From positions 1 through 64,000 of the forward strand of contig NZ_CAKTFO010000001.1 of assembly GCF_934560975.1 (NCBI RefSeq): DNA of 64,000 nucleotides, in the 5' to 3' direction. Below are positions 17,272 through 24,996 of the stretch, in pieces (within the stretch, counting starts at the first letter, position 1; each line of letters opens with the position of its first letter). The notes under the pieces were generated by a model. The model did no database searches and was not told the origin of the DNA. It was given only the letters and a program-made list of their open reading frames with translations. The DNA comes from an uncultured Sphingomonas sp. Lineage in GTDB: Bacteria > Pseudomonadota > Alphaproteobacteria > Sphingomonadales > Sphingomonadaceae. Made by a program: the position numbers and the translations under genes.

Positions 17272-18206
17272 GCCGCGCGCCCGCGGTCACGGTGCGTTCG
17301 TCGCGGCGTCCGGCCAGCGGGCGCAACGCACGTCCCACACGCGGTCCCACCGCCGGACGCCCCGGTCCGCGCCGCGAAATGTCCAAGCTGCTGGCCGCCG
17401 TGCCGCTGCCGAAGGACTTCGTGCGCCGGCTGCGCAACTGGTCGCTCGGCCTGTTCGTGGGCGTGGCCTGCGTCGCCGGGGTGATCGCGATGGGCGTGCC
17501 GCAGATGCTGTGGCTGGAAACCTCGCACGCGCTCGGCCGCATGGGGTTCGTCGTCCGCAACATCCAGATCAGCGGCCGCACCCATGTCGATCGCGACCAG
17601 GTCTATCGCGTGGTGATGCAGGCGCAGGGGCAGGACATGCCGCTGGTCGACCTGTCGGACCTGCGCGGCCAGTTGCTCCAGCTCGGCTGGATCGGCGACG
17701 CCCGCGTGTCGCGCCGCCTGCCGGATACGCTGGCGGTGGACCTGGTCGAACGCGCGCCCGCCGCCGTGCTCCAGCGCAACCAGCGCCTGTCGCTGATCGA
17801 TGCGGAGGGGCATGTGCTGGCCCCGGTCAACCCGCGCACCATGCCGGTGCAGCTGCCGTTGGTGATCGGGCCGGGGGCGGAGCGGCAGATCGCGCGCCTC
17901 AACGCCCTGATCGCGACCCAGCCCGCCATCAAGACCCTGGTCGAAGGCGCCACCTGGGTGGGTGAGCGGCGCTGGGACATACGTTTCCAGTCGGGCGAGA
18001 CCCTGTCTTTGCCCGAGGGGGACGCCCGCGCCCGCGCCGCGCTCGCCACCTTCGTCCGCAAGGATCAGCAGGAACGCCTGCTCGGCCAGGGCTACCTCCG
18101 CTTCGACATGCGCAATCCCGGGCAGATCGTGGTGCGCGTCGGCGAACATGACACGCCCTCCGCCGGCGCGGCGGCCCCGCTCGCGCCCGGCAGCCAATCG
18201 ACCTGA
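17268..18206 (+). CDS. ftsQ: Cell division protein FtsQ
   Basis: 312 residues. FtsQ is a bitopic inner-membrane scaffold that binds FtsB/FtsL. The cytoplasmic N-terminus (about 55 residues) is very rich in Arg and Pro. One membrane helix lies around residues 60-82 (LGLFVGVACVAGVIAMGV). The periplasmic part begins with a POTRA domain at about 90-160 (FVVRNIQISGRTHVDRDQVYR..., IGDARVSRRLPDTLAVDLVERAPAA) and then the FtsQ beta domain. The start is GTG at 17268 inside the ddl stop (GTGA). An internal ATG at 17380 (MSKLLAAV) could give a shorter form. Confidence 0.92.
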   Translation: MSRAPAVTVRSSRRPASGRNARPTRGPTAGRPGPRREMSKLLAAVPLPKDFVRRLRNWSLGLFVGVACVAGVIAMGVPQMLWLETSHALGRMGFVVRNIQISGRTHVDRDQVYRVVMQAQGQDMPLVDLSDLRGQLLQLGWIGDARVSRRLPDTLAVDLVERAPAAVLQRNQRLSLIDAEGHVLAPVNPRTMPVQLPLVIGPGAERQIARLNALIATQPAIKTLVEGATWVGERRWDIRFQSGETLSLPEGDARARAALATFVRKDQQERLLGQGYLRFDMRNPGQIVVRVGEHDTPSAGAAAPLAPGSQST

Positions 18207-18216
18207 GAGACCGCAC

Positions 18217-19464
18217 ATGGCCCAGCCCCGCAGCGAAGGATTGATCACCGCCGTCGACATCGGCTCGTCCAAGGTGGCCGCACTGATCGTGCAGCCGACC
18301 GAGGGCGGGTTGCAGGTGCTCGGCAGCGGCCAGCGCGAAAGCCGTGGCGTCAAGCACGGCTACATCACCGACATGCAGCGCACCGAACAGGCGGTGCGCG
18401 AGGCGGTGGAGCAGGCGGAAACCATCGCCCGCACCAACATTGACGAGGTTTTCGTCAGCTTCTCCGCCGGCGGGCTTTATTCGGACGTCGCCTCGGTGGA
18501 GGTCGGCCTCGGCGGTCAGCGGATCGCGCAGGGCGACATCGACGAACTGCTCGACGCCGGCCGCAACTCGATCGAGCCTGACGGGCGGATGGTGCTCCAT
18601 GCCCAGCCCACGCTCTACACGCTGGACGGGCTGAAGGGCGTGCGCCAGCCGCTCGGCCTCCATGCGGAGACTTTGGGCGTCGATATCCACGTCGTGTCGG
18701 GCGATCCCTCGCCGATCCGCAACCTCGACCATTGCATCCGCTCGGCCCATCTCGGCGTGAAGTCGGTCGTGGCCTCGCCCATCGCCACCGCCATGGCATG
18801 CCTGTCGGAGGAGGAGCGCGAACTGGGCGTCGCGCTGGTCGAACTCGGCGCGGGTGTGACCAACGTGTCCTTGTTCGCCGGCGGGCTGCTGGTCGGGCTC
18901 GCCTCGCTGCCGATGGGCTCGGGCGAGATCACCGACGATATCGCCTCCACCTTCGGCCTCCGCCGCGCGCAGGCGGAGCGGCTGAAATGCGTCCAGGGCT
19001 CGGCCCAGACCGCGCCGCGCGACAATCATGAGATGATCGAGGCGGCGGGCGGACCGGACGGGGCGGAGCAGGTCCGCATCACCCGCGCGCAACTGATCGG
19101 CGTGATCCGCCAGCGGCTCGACCAATGGTTCGCCGCGATCGAGGAAAAGCTCAAGGAACTCGGCTTCTCCGGCCCGATCGCGCGTCGCCTGGTGCTGACC
19201 GGCGGCGGGGCCGAGCTGAAGGGCATTGCCGAATATGCGCAGGGGGTACTCGGCCGCGCCGTCCGCATCGGGCGTCCGCGCGGCCTGATCGGGCTGCCCG
19301 ATGCCCATGCCGGGATGAGCTTCACCACGCTGGCGGGGCTGGCGCTCTACGCCGCCAGCGATCCGATCGACCTGCGCCGCCCAATCGAGGAGCAGCCGGT
19401 CACCCGGCTTTCGCCCACGGGCATGGTGCACCGACTGATTCAAGCGGTGCGCAGCAACTACTAG
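18217..19464 (+). CDS. ftsA: Cell division protein FtsA
   Basis: 415 residues. FtsA is an actin-fold ATPase that tethers FtsZ to the membrane. The phosphate-1 motif AVDIGSSKVAALI lies at residues 12-24, the phosphate-2 region appears as VELGAGVTNVSLF, and LTGGGAELKGI marks the adenosine motif. The C-terminal PTGMVHRLIQAVRSNY has the pattern of the amphipathic membrane-targeting helix. It starts 10 bp after ftsQ and is the first dcw gene downstream of murC, apart from ddl, not to overlap its upstream neighbour. Confidence 0.95.
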   Translation: MAQPRSEGLITAVDIGSSKVAALIVQPTEGGLQVLGSGQRESRGVKHGYITDMQRTEQAVREAVEQAETIARTNIDEVFVSFSAGGLYSDVASVEVGLGGQRIAQGDIDELLDAGRNSIEPDGRMVLHAQPTLYTLDGLKGVRQPLGLHAETLGVDIHVVSGDPSPIRNLDHCIRSAHLGVKSVVASPIATAMACLSEEERELGVALVELGAGVTNVSLFAGGLLVGLASLPMGSGEITDDIASTFGLRRAQAERLKCVQGSAQTAPRDNHEMIEAAGGPDGAEQVRITRAQLIGVIRQRLDQWFAAIEEKLKELGFSGPIARRLVLTGGGAELKGIAEYAQGVLGRAVRIGRPRGLIGLPDAHAGMSFTTLAGLALYAASDPIDLRRPIEEQPVTRLSPTGMVHRLIQAVRSNY

Positions 19465-19517
19465 CTCTGGCTATCCCCGGAAAGAGTGCGGTAATCTCAG
19501 AAATCACTCGCGCGCGC

Positions 19518-19537
19518 GAATCACTTGGGGCAGATTC
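19518..19537 (+). promoter_or_regulatory. Two GANTC (CcrM/GcrA-type) sites in the ftsA-ftsZ spacer
   Basis: GAATC at 19518-19522 and GATTC at 19533-19537 lie 51 and 36 bp upstream of ftsZ within the 108-bp spacer. GANTC is the CcrM methylation target of alphaproteobacteria, and methylation with GcrA is known to time ftsZ transcription in Caulobacter. No -10/-35 pair was assigned here. Confidence 0.4.
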
Positions 19538-19572
19538 CGGCTGCGAGCGTTCCGGCGACTGGAGACACACGA

Positions 19573-21132
19573 ATGGCGATTGAATTCCTCCGGCCCGAGG
19601 TTGATGAGTTGAAGCCCCGCATCAGCGTGATCGGCGTGGGCGGGGCTGGCGGCAATGCCGTCGCGAACATGATTACGTCGGAAGTGCAGGGCGTCGATTT
19701 CGTCGTCGCCAACACCGATGCGCAGGCACTGAACGCGTCACCGGCCGAACAGCGCATCCAGCTCGGCATGAAGATCACGCAGGGCCTCGGCGCCGGCTCG
19801 CGTCCCGAAATCGGGCGCGCCGCGGCCGAAGAGACGCTGGACCAGGTCGAAAAGGTGCTGGAAGGCGCGCACATGTGCTTCATCGCCGCCGGCATGGGCG
19901 GCGGCACCGGCACCGGCGCGGCGCCCGTGATCGCCAAGACGGCGCGCGCCAAGGGCATCCTGACCGTCGGCGTTGTGACCAAGCCGTTCAGCTTCGAAGG
20001 CGCGCGCCGGATGCGCTCCGCCGACGCCGGCATTGCCGAGCTGCAGAAGCATGTCGACACGCTGATCGTCATCCCGAACCAGAATCTGTTCCTGATCGCC
20101 AATCCGAACACGACCTTCAAGGAAGCGTTCCAGATGGCGGACGAGGTGCTGCAGCAGGGCGTGCGCGGCATCACCGACCTGATGGTCATGCCGGGCCTCA
20201 TCAACCTCGACTTCGCCGACGTCCGCTCGGTGATGAGCGAGATGGGCAAGGCGATGATGGGCACGGGCGAGGCCACCGGCGACAATCGCGCGATCGAGGC
20301 GGCGGAAAAGGCGATCGCCAACCCGCTGCTGGACGGCGTGTCGATGAAGGGCGCCAAGGGCGTGATCGTGTCCATCGTCGGCGGCGAGGATATGCGCCTG
20401 CTGGAGGTGGACGAGGCCGCGAACCACATCAAGGATCTGGTCGATCCCGACGCCAACATCATCTGGGGCTCGGCGTTCAACAACGATCTGGAAGGTCGCA
20501 TCCGCGTGTCGGTGGTGGCGACGGGGATCGAGGCGGACGTGGTCCGCGCGCCCGAGCAGACGGCTAGTCCAGCGAAGCCTTTTGCCTTTCCCCCTCGCAG
20601 CCGCACTGAAGCGCGCGCGCCTGGCGTGGACTCCGTTCCTCCCGTCGCCGCCCCCGCCGAAGCGCCGGTAAGGCTGGCGGAGCCGGCCGCGTCCGATCCC
20701 GCCAAGGCCGAGCCGGTCCGCAACACGGCGGAGGATGAGGAACTGGTGCTGGGCCACGCGCCCCAGGGCCATGCACCCCAGGTTCATGTGCCCCAGGCCG
20801 GCGCGCCCCGCGCCGCCGCGCCGCAGGTCAGCGCGACCCCGGTGGTCCACGAACAGATCCCCGCCTTCGACCAGGGCACGTCCGCGCAGGCGGCTTCACG
20901 CTCCGGCCCGCGCCGCTGGATGCAGGAGGATGAGCCCGCCGCCGCGCCCGCGCCCGCCGCGTCGCGCCAACCCGCGTCGCGCACCGCCCGCGACGGCGGC
21001 ACCTTGTTCGAACGCATGTCCAGCATGGCGCGCGGCACGGCCAAGTCCAACGGGACCGATGATGACGAGGGCGACGATCGCGGCCGCGATCCGCTCGACA
21101 TTCCGCGTTTCCTGAACCGCCAGGGAAACTGA
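19573..21132 (+). CDS. ftsZ: Cell division GTPase FtsZ
   Basis: 519 residues, longer than E. coli FtsZ (383) because of the linker. FtsZ is the tubulin-like GTPase that forms the Z ring. The nucleotide-binding glycine loop GVGGAGGNAVANM lies at residues 21-33 and the signature GMGGGTGTGAAP near 108-119. The catalytic T7 region NLDFADVRSVM is present. Residues about 320-500 form a disordered Pro/Ala/Arg-rich linker with short 5-residue repeats. The C-terminal peptide DIPRFLNRQGN (residues 509-519) is the FtsA-binding tail of alphaproteobacterial type. The ATG at 19573 fits the family N-terminus. Confidence 0.97.
   Translation: MAIEFLRPEVDELKPRISVIGVGGAGGNAVANMITSEVQGVDFVVANTDAQALNASPAEQRIQLGMKITQGLGAGSRPEIGRAAAEETLDQVEKVLEGAHMCFIAAGMGGGTGTGAAPVIAKTARAKGILTVGVVTKPFSFEGARRMRSADAGIAELQKHVDTLIVIPNQNLFLIANPNTTFKEAFQMADEVLQQGVRGITDLMVMPGLINLDFADVRSVMSEMGKAMMGTGEATGDNRAIEAAEKAIANPLLDGVSMKGAKGVIVSIVGGEDMRLLEVDEAANHIKDLVDPDANIIWGSAFNNDLEGRIRVSVVATGIEADVVRAPEQTASPAKPFAFPPRSRTEARAPGVDSVPPVAAPAEAPVRLAEPAASDPAKAEPVRNTAEDEELVLGHAPQGHAPQVHVPQAGAPRAAAPQVSATPVVHEQIPAFDQGTSAQAASRSGPRRWMQEDEPAAAPAPAASRQPASRTARDGGTLFERMSSMARGTAKSNGTDDDEGDDRGRDPLDIPRFLNRQGN
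20752..20811 (+). repeat. 15-bp tandem repeats inside the ftsZ linker
   Basis: Four imperfect 15-bp units (20752, 20767, 20782, 20797) encode GHAPQ, GHAPQ, VHVPQ and AGAPR. The repeats keep the reading frame, so copy-number change would alter only the linker length. Confidence 0.65.
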
Positions 21133-21137
21133 TCGGC

Positions 21138-21175
21138 GGGTCCGCCGTCCGCGCCGCGCGGCGGATCCGCACTTT
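21138..21175 (+). terminator. Possible terminator after ftsZ
   Basis: GGGTCCGCCG (21138-21147) pairs with CGGCGGATCC (21159-21168) in a 10-bp stem with one G-U pair and an 11-base loop. Only a short ACTTTC follows, so termination would be weak. A second perfect 10-bp hairpin (CGGGGCCGAT / ATCGGCCCCG, 21273-21297) lies further on, also without a T-run. Confidence 0.4.
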
Positions 21176-21414
21176 CATCAACGATCGCTGACCATCATGT
21201 TCGGCCCGCTTGCGATCCCCGTGCAGTCCATGCGCGCGGGCGCCACAGGCGGAGCGGCGCACTTTGACCTGTCGGGGCCGATCCCGCATCGGCCCCGGAT
21301 CGCTTCATCCCGTCATCCTGTATCCGCCGCTCGGCCGACAGCCTTCGTCGTCCCGCCGCAACGTCCTGGCGAGGAGGGGCGCCGATGCTATTTGCAACAC
21401 GTCCCGCTTGGATC

Positions 21415-22815
21415 ATGAGGCCGCCCGTGTCGCGTGAAACCTCCCTTTCTTTGGCCCTCCTCCTCGTTTTCGCTTTGTCGCCCGCCGCCTTGCGCGCGCA
21501 GGAGCTGACCGAGGAGGTCCGCGCCGATCCCTCCGCCACCCAGTCGCTGGCGCTGGCGCGCGCGGCGGCGGCGCGGGGGGACGAGGCGGAGGCGCTGTCC
21601 CGCTATCTCCGCGTCCTCGCCACCACGCCGGACAATGTCGTCGCGCTCGCAGGCGCGGGGCAGGCGGCGATCGGGGTGGGGGACCTCAACGCCGCCGCCG
21701 GATTCTATGCGCGCGCCGATGCGCTCGATCCACGCAATGGCGCGGTCAAGGTCGGGCTGGCCATCACCATGCTCCAGAACGGCAATGCGCGCGGGGCGCT
21801 GCGCCTGTTCCACGACGCGGTGGAGCTGGGGATGCCGGTTACCGCCATCGCCGCCGATCGTGGCCTCGCCTACGACCTGCGCGGTGACACCAAGCGGGCC
21901 CAGGCCGATTATCAGGCCGTGCTGGCGACCCAGCGCAATGATGAGGTGGTACGCCGCCTCGCCCTCAGCCAGGCAATTGCCGGCGACCGCATCACCGCGC
22001 TGGCGACATTGGACCCCTTGTTGCGCAAGCAGGACGTGCCGGCATGGCGCACGCGCGCCTTCGTGCTGGCGCTGACCGGCGACCCCGCCGGCGCGAACAC
22101 GGCCGCGGCCCTGGTCATGCCGCGCGATCAGGTGGCCGAACTCGCCCCCTATCTGCCGCGCCTCGCCGGGCTGCGCGCCGCCGACAAGGCCGCCGCCATC
22201 CATCTCGGCCGCTTTCCGGGCGAGCGACAGGGCCAACAGCCGCCGTCGCAACAGCAGCAGGCCAGCCGTCCGGTCACCCCGCCGAAGCTGCGGATCGATC
22301 GCACGGTGCTGGCTCCGCCGCCAATGGTGGCGGTTGCGCCCGCGCCCGTTGCGGCACCACCGCCGGTTGCCACGCCGCCGCAGCCGAGTGCCGCCGAACT
22401 CGCCGCCCGCGCCAAGGCGGACACCGCCGCCAAGGCCCGCGCCGATGCCAAGGTCCGCGCCGCCGCCAAGGCCAAGGCCGACGCGCTCGCCCAGGCCAAG
22501 CAGGAGCGCGAGGAAAAGGCGGCCGCCTTGGCGGAGGCACGCAAGAACCCGGCCCGCCACTTCGTGCAGGTGGCGGGCGGCGCCAATGCGGCCGATCTGC
22601 CCAAGGCGTGGGACAAGTTGAAGGACAAGTGGCCCAAGCAACTGGCGGGCCGCACGCCATGGACGATGCATTATCGCTTCACCAACCGTCTGATGATCGG
22701 CCCCTTTCCCAGCGCGGATGCGGCACAAACCTGGGTGTCGGAGCGCAACAAGGAAGGCTTCGCCACCTTCCGCGTCTCCACCAGGACGGGGGACGAGGTC
22801 GAACGGCTGGATTGA
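21415..22815 (+). CDS. TPR and SPOR domain cell-envelope protein
   Basis: 466 residues. The N-terminus has a signal peptide (about residues 8-25, LSLALLLVFALSPAALRAQ), so the protein is periplasmic or envelope-bound. Residues about 35-230 form TPR-like helical repeats (SRYLRVLATTPDNVVALAGAG...). A Pro/Ala stretch and an Ala/Lys helix (about 330-380) lead to a C-terminal SPOR-type domain (HFVQVAGGANAADLPKAW...MIGPFPSADAAQTWV). SPOR domains bind denuded septal glycan, which suits the position downstream of ftsZ. The precise role is not known. The ATG at 21415 is preferred; GTG at 21427 would also leave a signal peptide. Confidence 0.75.
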   Translation: MRPPVSRETSLSLALLLVFALSPAALRAQELTEEVRADPSATQSLALARAAAARGDEAEALSRYLRVLATTPDNVVALAGAGQAAIGVGDLNAAAGFYARADALDPRNGAVKVGLAITMLQNGNARGALRLFHDAVELGMPVTAIAADRGLAYDLRGDTKRAQADYQAVLATQRNDEVVRRLALSQAIAGDRITALATLDPLLRKQDVPAWRTRAFVLALTGDPAGANTAAALVMPRDQVAELAPYLPRLAGLRAADKAAAIHLGRFPGERQGQQPPSQQQQASRPVTPPKLRIDRTVLAPPPMVAVAPAPVAAPPPVATPPQPSAAELAARAKADTAAKARADAKVRAAAKAKADALAQAKQEREEKAAALAEARKNPARHFVQVAGGANAADLPKAWDKLKDKWPKQLAGRTPWTMHYRFTNRLMIGPFPSADAAQTWVSERNKEGFATFRVSTRTGDEVERLD

Positions 22816-22837
22816 TCCGGCCATGACCGGCCGCGGC

Positions 22838-22866
22838 TTGACAAAACGGAACAGATAGGGTACACG
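22838..22866 (+). promoter_or_regulatory. Strong sigma70-type promoter containing a LexA-like site
   Basis: TTGACA at 22838-22843 is followed, after a 17-bp spacer, by TACACG at 22861-22866. GAAC (22849) and GTAC (22860) lie in the spacer and -10 region separated by 7 bases, one base from the alphaproteobacterial LexA site GAAC-N7-GAAC. No convincing gene lies downstream. Confidence 0.45.
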
Positions 22867-23612
22867 CTTTTCCGTTCCGTATGTCCGGCCGGGATATGGG
22901 ACAAAGCCTGCTTCCCCGTCTCGGCGGGAAAGAACGACCGACGCGGAGCCTGTCCGGTGCTCAAACGCCGAAGCTTCGCCACAAGATTCCGTCTCTTCCG
23001 CATGCTTCGCGCTGCGGCCTGATCTGCCGAACGCCGCGTGCCGGGGATAGCGGGTGGCGTTCACGAACCTTCGGGTTCAGGCAGCAATTCCGCAACGCCC
23101 CTTCGCCACCAGGCAGGCGGCGGAACGCGTTGGTCGCACGCTTCTTCGGGAATGCCACATCTCCGCACGTCCCGGGCGCAAGCCCGCGGGCGTTCGCGGC
23201 GTGTCCGCGCCCCTCGACGACCCCGACGCGTCCCCTCGCTCCCGCGAACGCGGAAGCCGAGAGGGTAGGCACCTTCCGGCATGGCGCGCAAAATGCTCCT
23301 GTCACTCCCCAGCACCGTATGCTCCCGCGAAGGCAGTAGCCCAGGAGGCAGGCGATGCTCTGCAGAATCCGGACTCCTGCACCCGCAGCAAGCTCCGCAC
23401 CGCCCGGGCTTGTAGTCCGCCCACGCGCCCCCCGACCTGATCGTCCTGCCGCCCCCGGCAGGATGCTTCCCCAATCGAGATCCATATCGTTCTTGCGGAC
23501 ATCAACGATCACGCCATCCGGATCGCTGGCCGATGCCGGTCTGCGGCCGATGGGAAAAGCACAACGTCTCCGCCGGCCTCTTTCCGCCGAGCCGCCCCGC
23601 TGACGTCCGCAC
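22867..23612. other. About 750 bp with no recognisable gene
   Basis: Several frames are open on both strands, but all give Arg/Pro/Ala-rich translations without family similarity, codon-position bias or a good ribosome-binding site. One small hairpin (GAACC-TTCG-GGTTC near 23076-23090) and a degenerate copy of the REP-like palindrome (23321-23340) are visible. It may hold a non-coding transcript from the promoter at 22838, or gene remnants; I cannot decide from the sequence. Confidence 0.4.
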
Positions 23613-23642
23613 GCAAAAGGGCCCGGCAGCGATGCCGGGCCC
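23613..23642 (-). terminator. Intrinsic terminator of the DUF2171 gene
   Basis: GGGCCCGGCA (23619-23628) and TGCCGGGCCC (23633-23642) form a perfect 10-bp stem with a GCGA loop. On the minus strand TTTT follows at once. It lies 24 bp past the stop of the minus-strand gene. On the plus strand TTCCGTTT follows, so it could also stop transcripts entering from 22867-23612. Confidence 0.8.
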
Positions 23643-23666
23643 TTCCGTTTACCCAGTCATCACCGA

Positions 23667-24656
23667 TCAGTAGGTGCCGGAAAAGCTCCGGTTAAGATTG
23701 GTGTTGCCGGTGGTGTTGCCGCCGTCGTCGTCCTTGCCGAACAGGCTGCTGCTGCTGCTGCTGCCATCGCGCTGTTCGTCGCGCCACTGCTGCTTGGCCT
23801 GATCCGCGGTCTTGTTGATCGTGACCTTGTCGTCCACCGACTGCACCCACGAACAGGGGATGGAATGGTGACGCCCGCCGGCGGCCTGATCGTTCTTGGT
23901 CAGCTGGATGCGGTCGCCGCGGACATGGTCCACCGTGCCGATATGCTCGCCGTCGCTGCCGACGACCTCATGATGCTCCTGCACCTTGCTCAGCAGGTCG
24001 CGCTGGCCCTGGCGGGTCTGGCGCCACGAACCGAACTCGGTCTCGAACCGGTTCTGATTCTCGCTGCGATAATCGTCATAGTCGCGATCGAGCGACTCCA
24101 TCTGGCGGTCGCGCCAGCTGCGGTAATGCGGGTCATGCTCGTGCCGGCTCTGATAGCCCTGCTGCTGGCCGCCCGACGATCCGTAGTTCGCGCCATAACC
24201 GCCCTGGCCGGACGATCCCCGGTTCGACGCGCCATAGCCCGACCGGTCCTGGTTCGACCGGTCATAGCTTCTGCCGACCACGCTGCGGTCGTCATTGTTG
24301 CGCTCGTCATACCGCTCGTCCATGCGGCGGCGGCGCTCGGCATCGTCGTCACCGAACCACGAGCGGACCTCGTCGCCCGCGCGGTCGAGGAAGCCGCGAT
24401 CCTGATAGTCGTAGCCGCGCGGATCACGCCCATAGTCGCGATTCTGGCTGCGGCCCTGATCCTGGCTGCCGTAGCGTTCGCCGCGATAATCGCGCGATCC
24501 GCTGCTGCCGCCATAATTGCCGTAATCGCCGTAGCTGCGCGCGCGATCGTCGTCTCGGCCCCGGCCATAATCGCTCTGGTGGCGATCACTCTGGCCGCCG
24601 CCATAATTGCTGCTGCCCGACTGGCCATAACGTCGGTCGTTGCGATCGTAAGCCAT
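23667..24656 (-). CDS. Glycine/aspartate-rich DUF2171-domain protein
   Basis: 329 residues. Residues 1-200 are low complexity (Asp, Arg, Gly, Tyr, Ser, Gln) and probably disordered, interrupted near 95-115 by an SWFGDDDAERRRRMDE segment typical of sphingomonad stress-type proteins. Residues about 215-300 form a DUF2171 domain: EVVGSDGEHIGTVDHV-type beta strands followed by IPCSWVQSVDD. The start at 24656 (MAYDRNDRRYG) has a good ribosome-binding site (AGGAG nine bases upstream). A farther upstream start lacks one. No signal peptide is visible, so it is likely cytoplasmic. Function unknown; related proteins are often described as general-stress induced, which is only an analogy here. Confidence 0.7.
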   Translation of the reverse strand: MAYDRNDRRYGQSGSSNYGGGQSDRHQSDYGRGRDDDRARSYGDYGNYGGSSGSRDYRGERYGSQDQGRSQNRDYGRDPRGYDYQDRGFLDRAGDEVRSWFGDDDAERRRRMDERYDERNNDDRSVVGRSYDRSNQDRSGYGASNRGSSGQGGYGANYGSSGGQQQGYQSRHEHDPHYRSWRDRQMESLDRDYDDYRSENQNRFETEFGSWRQTRQGQRDLLSKVQEHHEVVGSDGEHIGTVDHVRGDRIQLTKNDQAAGGRHHSIPCSWVQSVDDKVTINKTADQAKQQWRDEQRDGSSSSSSLFGKDDDGGNTTGNTNLNRSFSGTY

Positions 24657-24868
24657 CGATGTCTCCTGTCTCTCCAGATGCCGCGCAAGCCCGTCATGGC
24701 GCGCGATCGATCTGGGGTGGAAACGGTTGGAGGGCTCCGGGTGTTCCTTTGGGCGGCACATACGACCGCGCGGCTGCAACGACATATCGCGGCAGCTTGC
24801 GCAGAATCTTTGTCGCGGGCCGTTGCATCGGCGACGAAGCGGGGCTAATCGCCCATTTCGCTGGTGCC

Positions 24869-24944
24869 GGGGCTGTAGCTCAGATGGGAGAGCGCTGCAA
24901 TCGCACTGCAGAGGTCAGGGGTTCGATTCCCCTCAGCTCCACCA
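24869..24944 (+). tRNA. tRNA-Ala (anticodon CGC)
   Basis: 76 nt including encoded CCA. The acceptor stem GGGGCTG pairs with CAGCTCC and contains the G3:U70 pair that defines alanine tRNAs. The anticodon stem CTGCA/TGCAG encloses loop ATCGCAC, giving anticodon CGC (reads GCG). The T loop is TTCGATT with AGGGG/CCCCT stem. It stands between the DUF2171 gene and the polysaccharide region. Confidence 0.93.
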
Positions 24945-24996
24945 GCCTTTTCTCTACCATCTTGCTCCCCGCCGCCGCTTGGCCGATAGCGCCCGC

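Noticed and set aside
22881..23512. Overlapping open frames on both strands after the LexA-like promoter (152 codons plus, 183 codons minus)
   Set aside because: Translations are Arg/Pro/Gly-rich with no domain or plausible start signal; kept only as an unexplained region.
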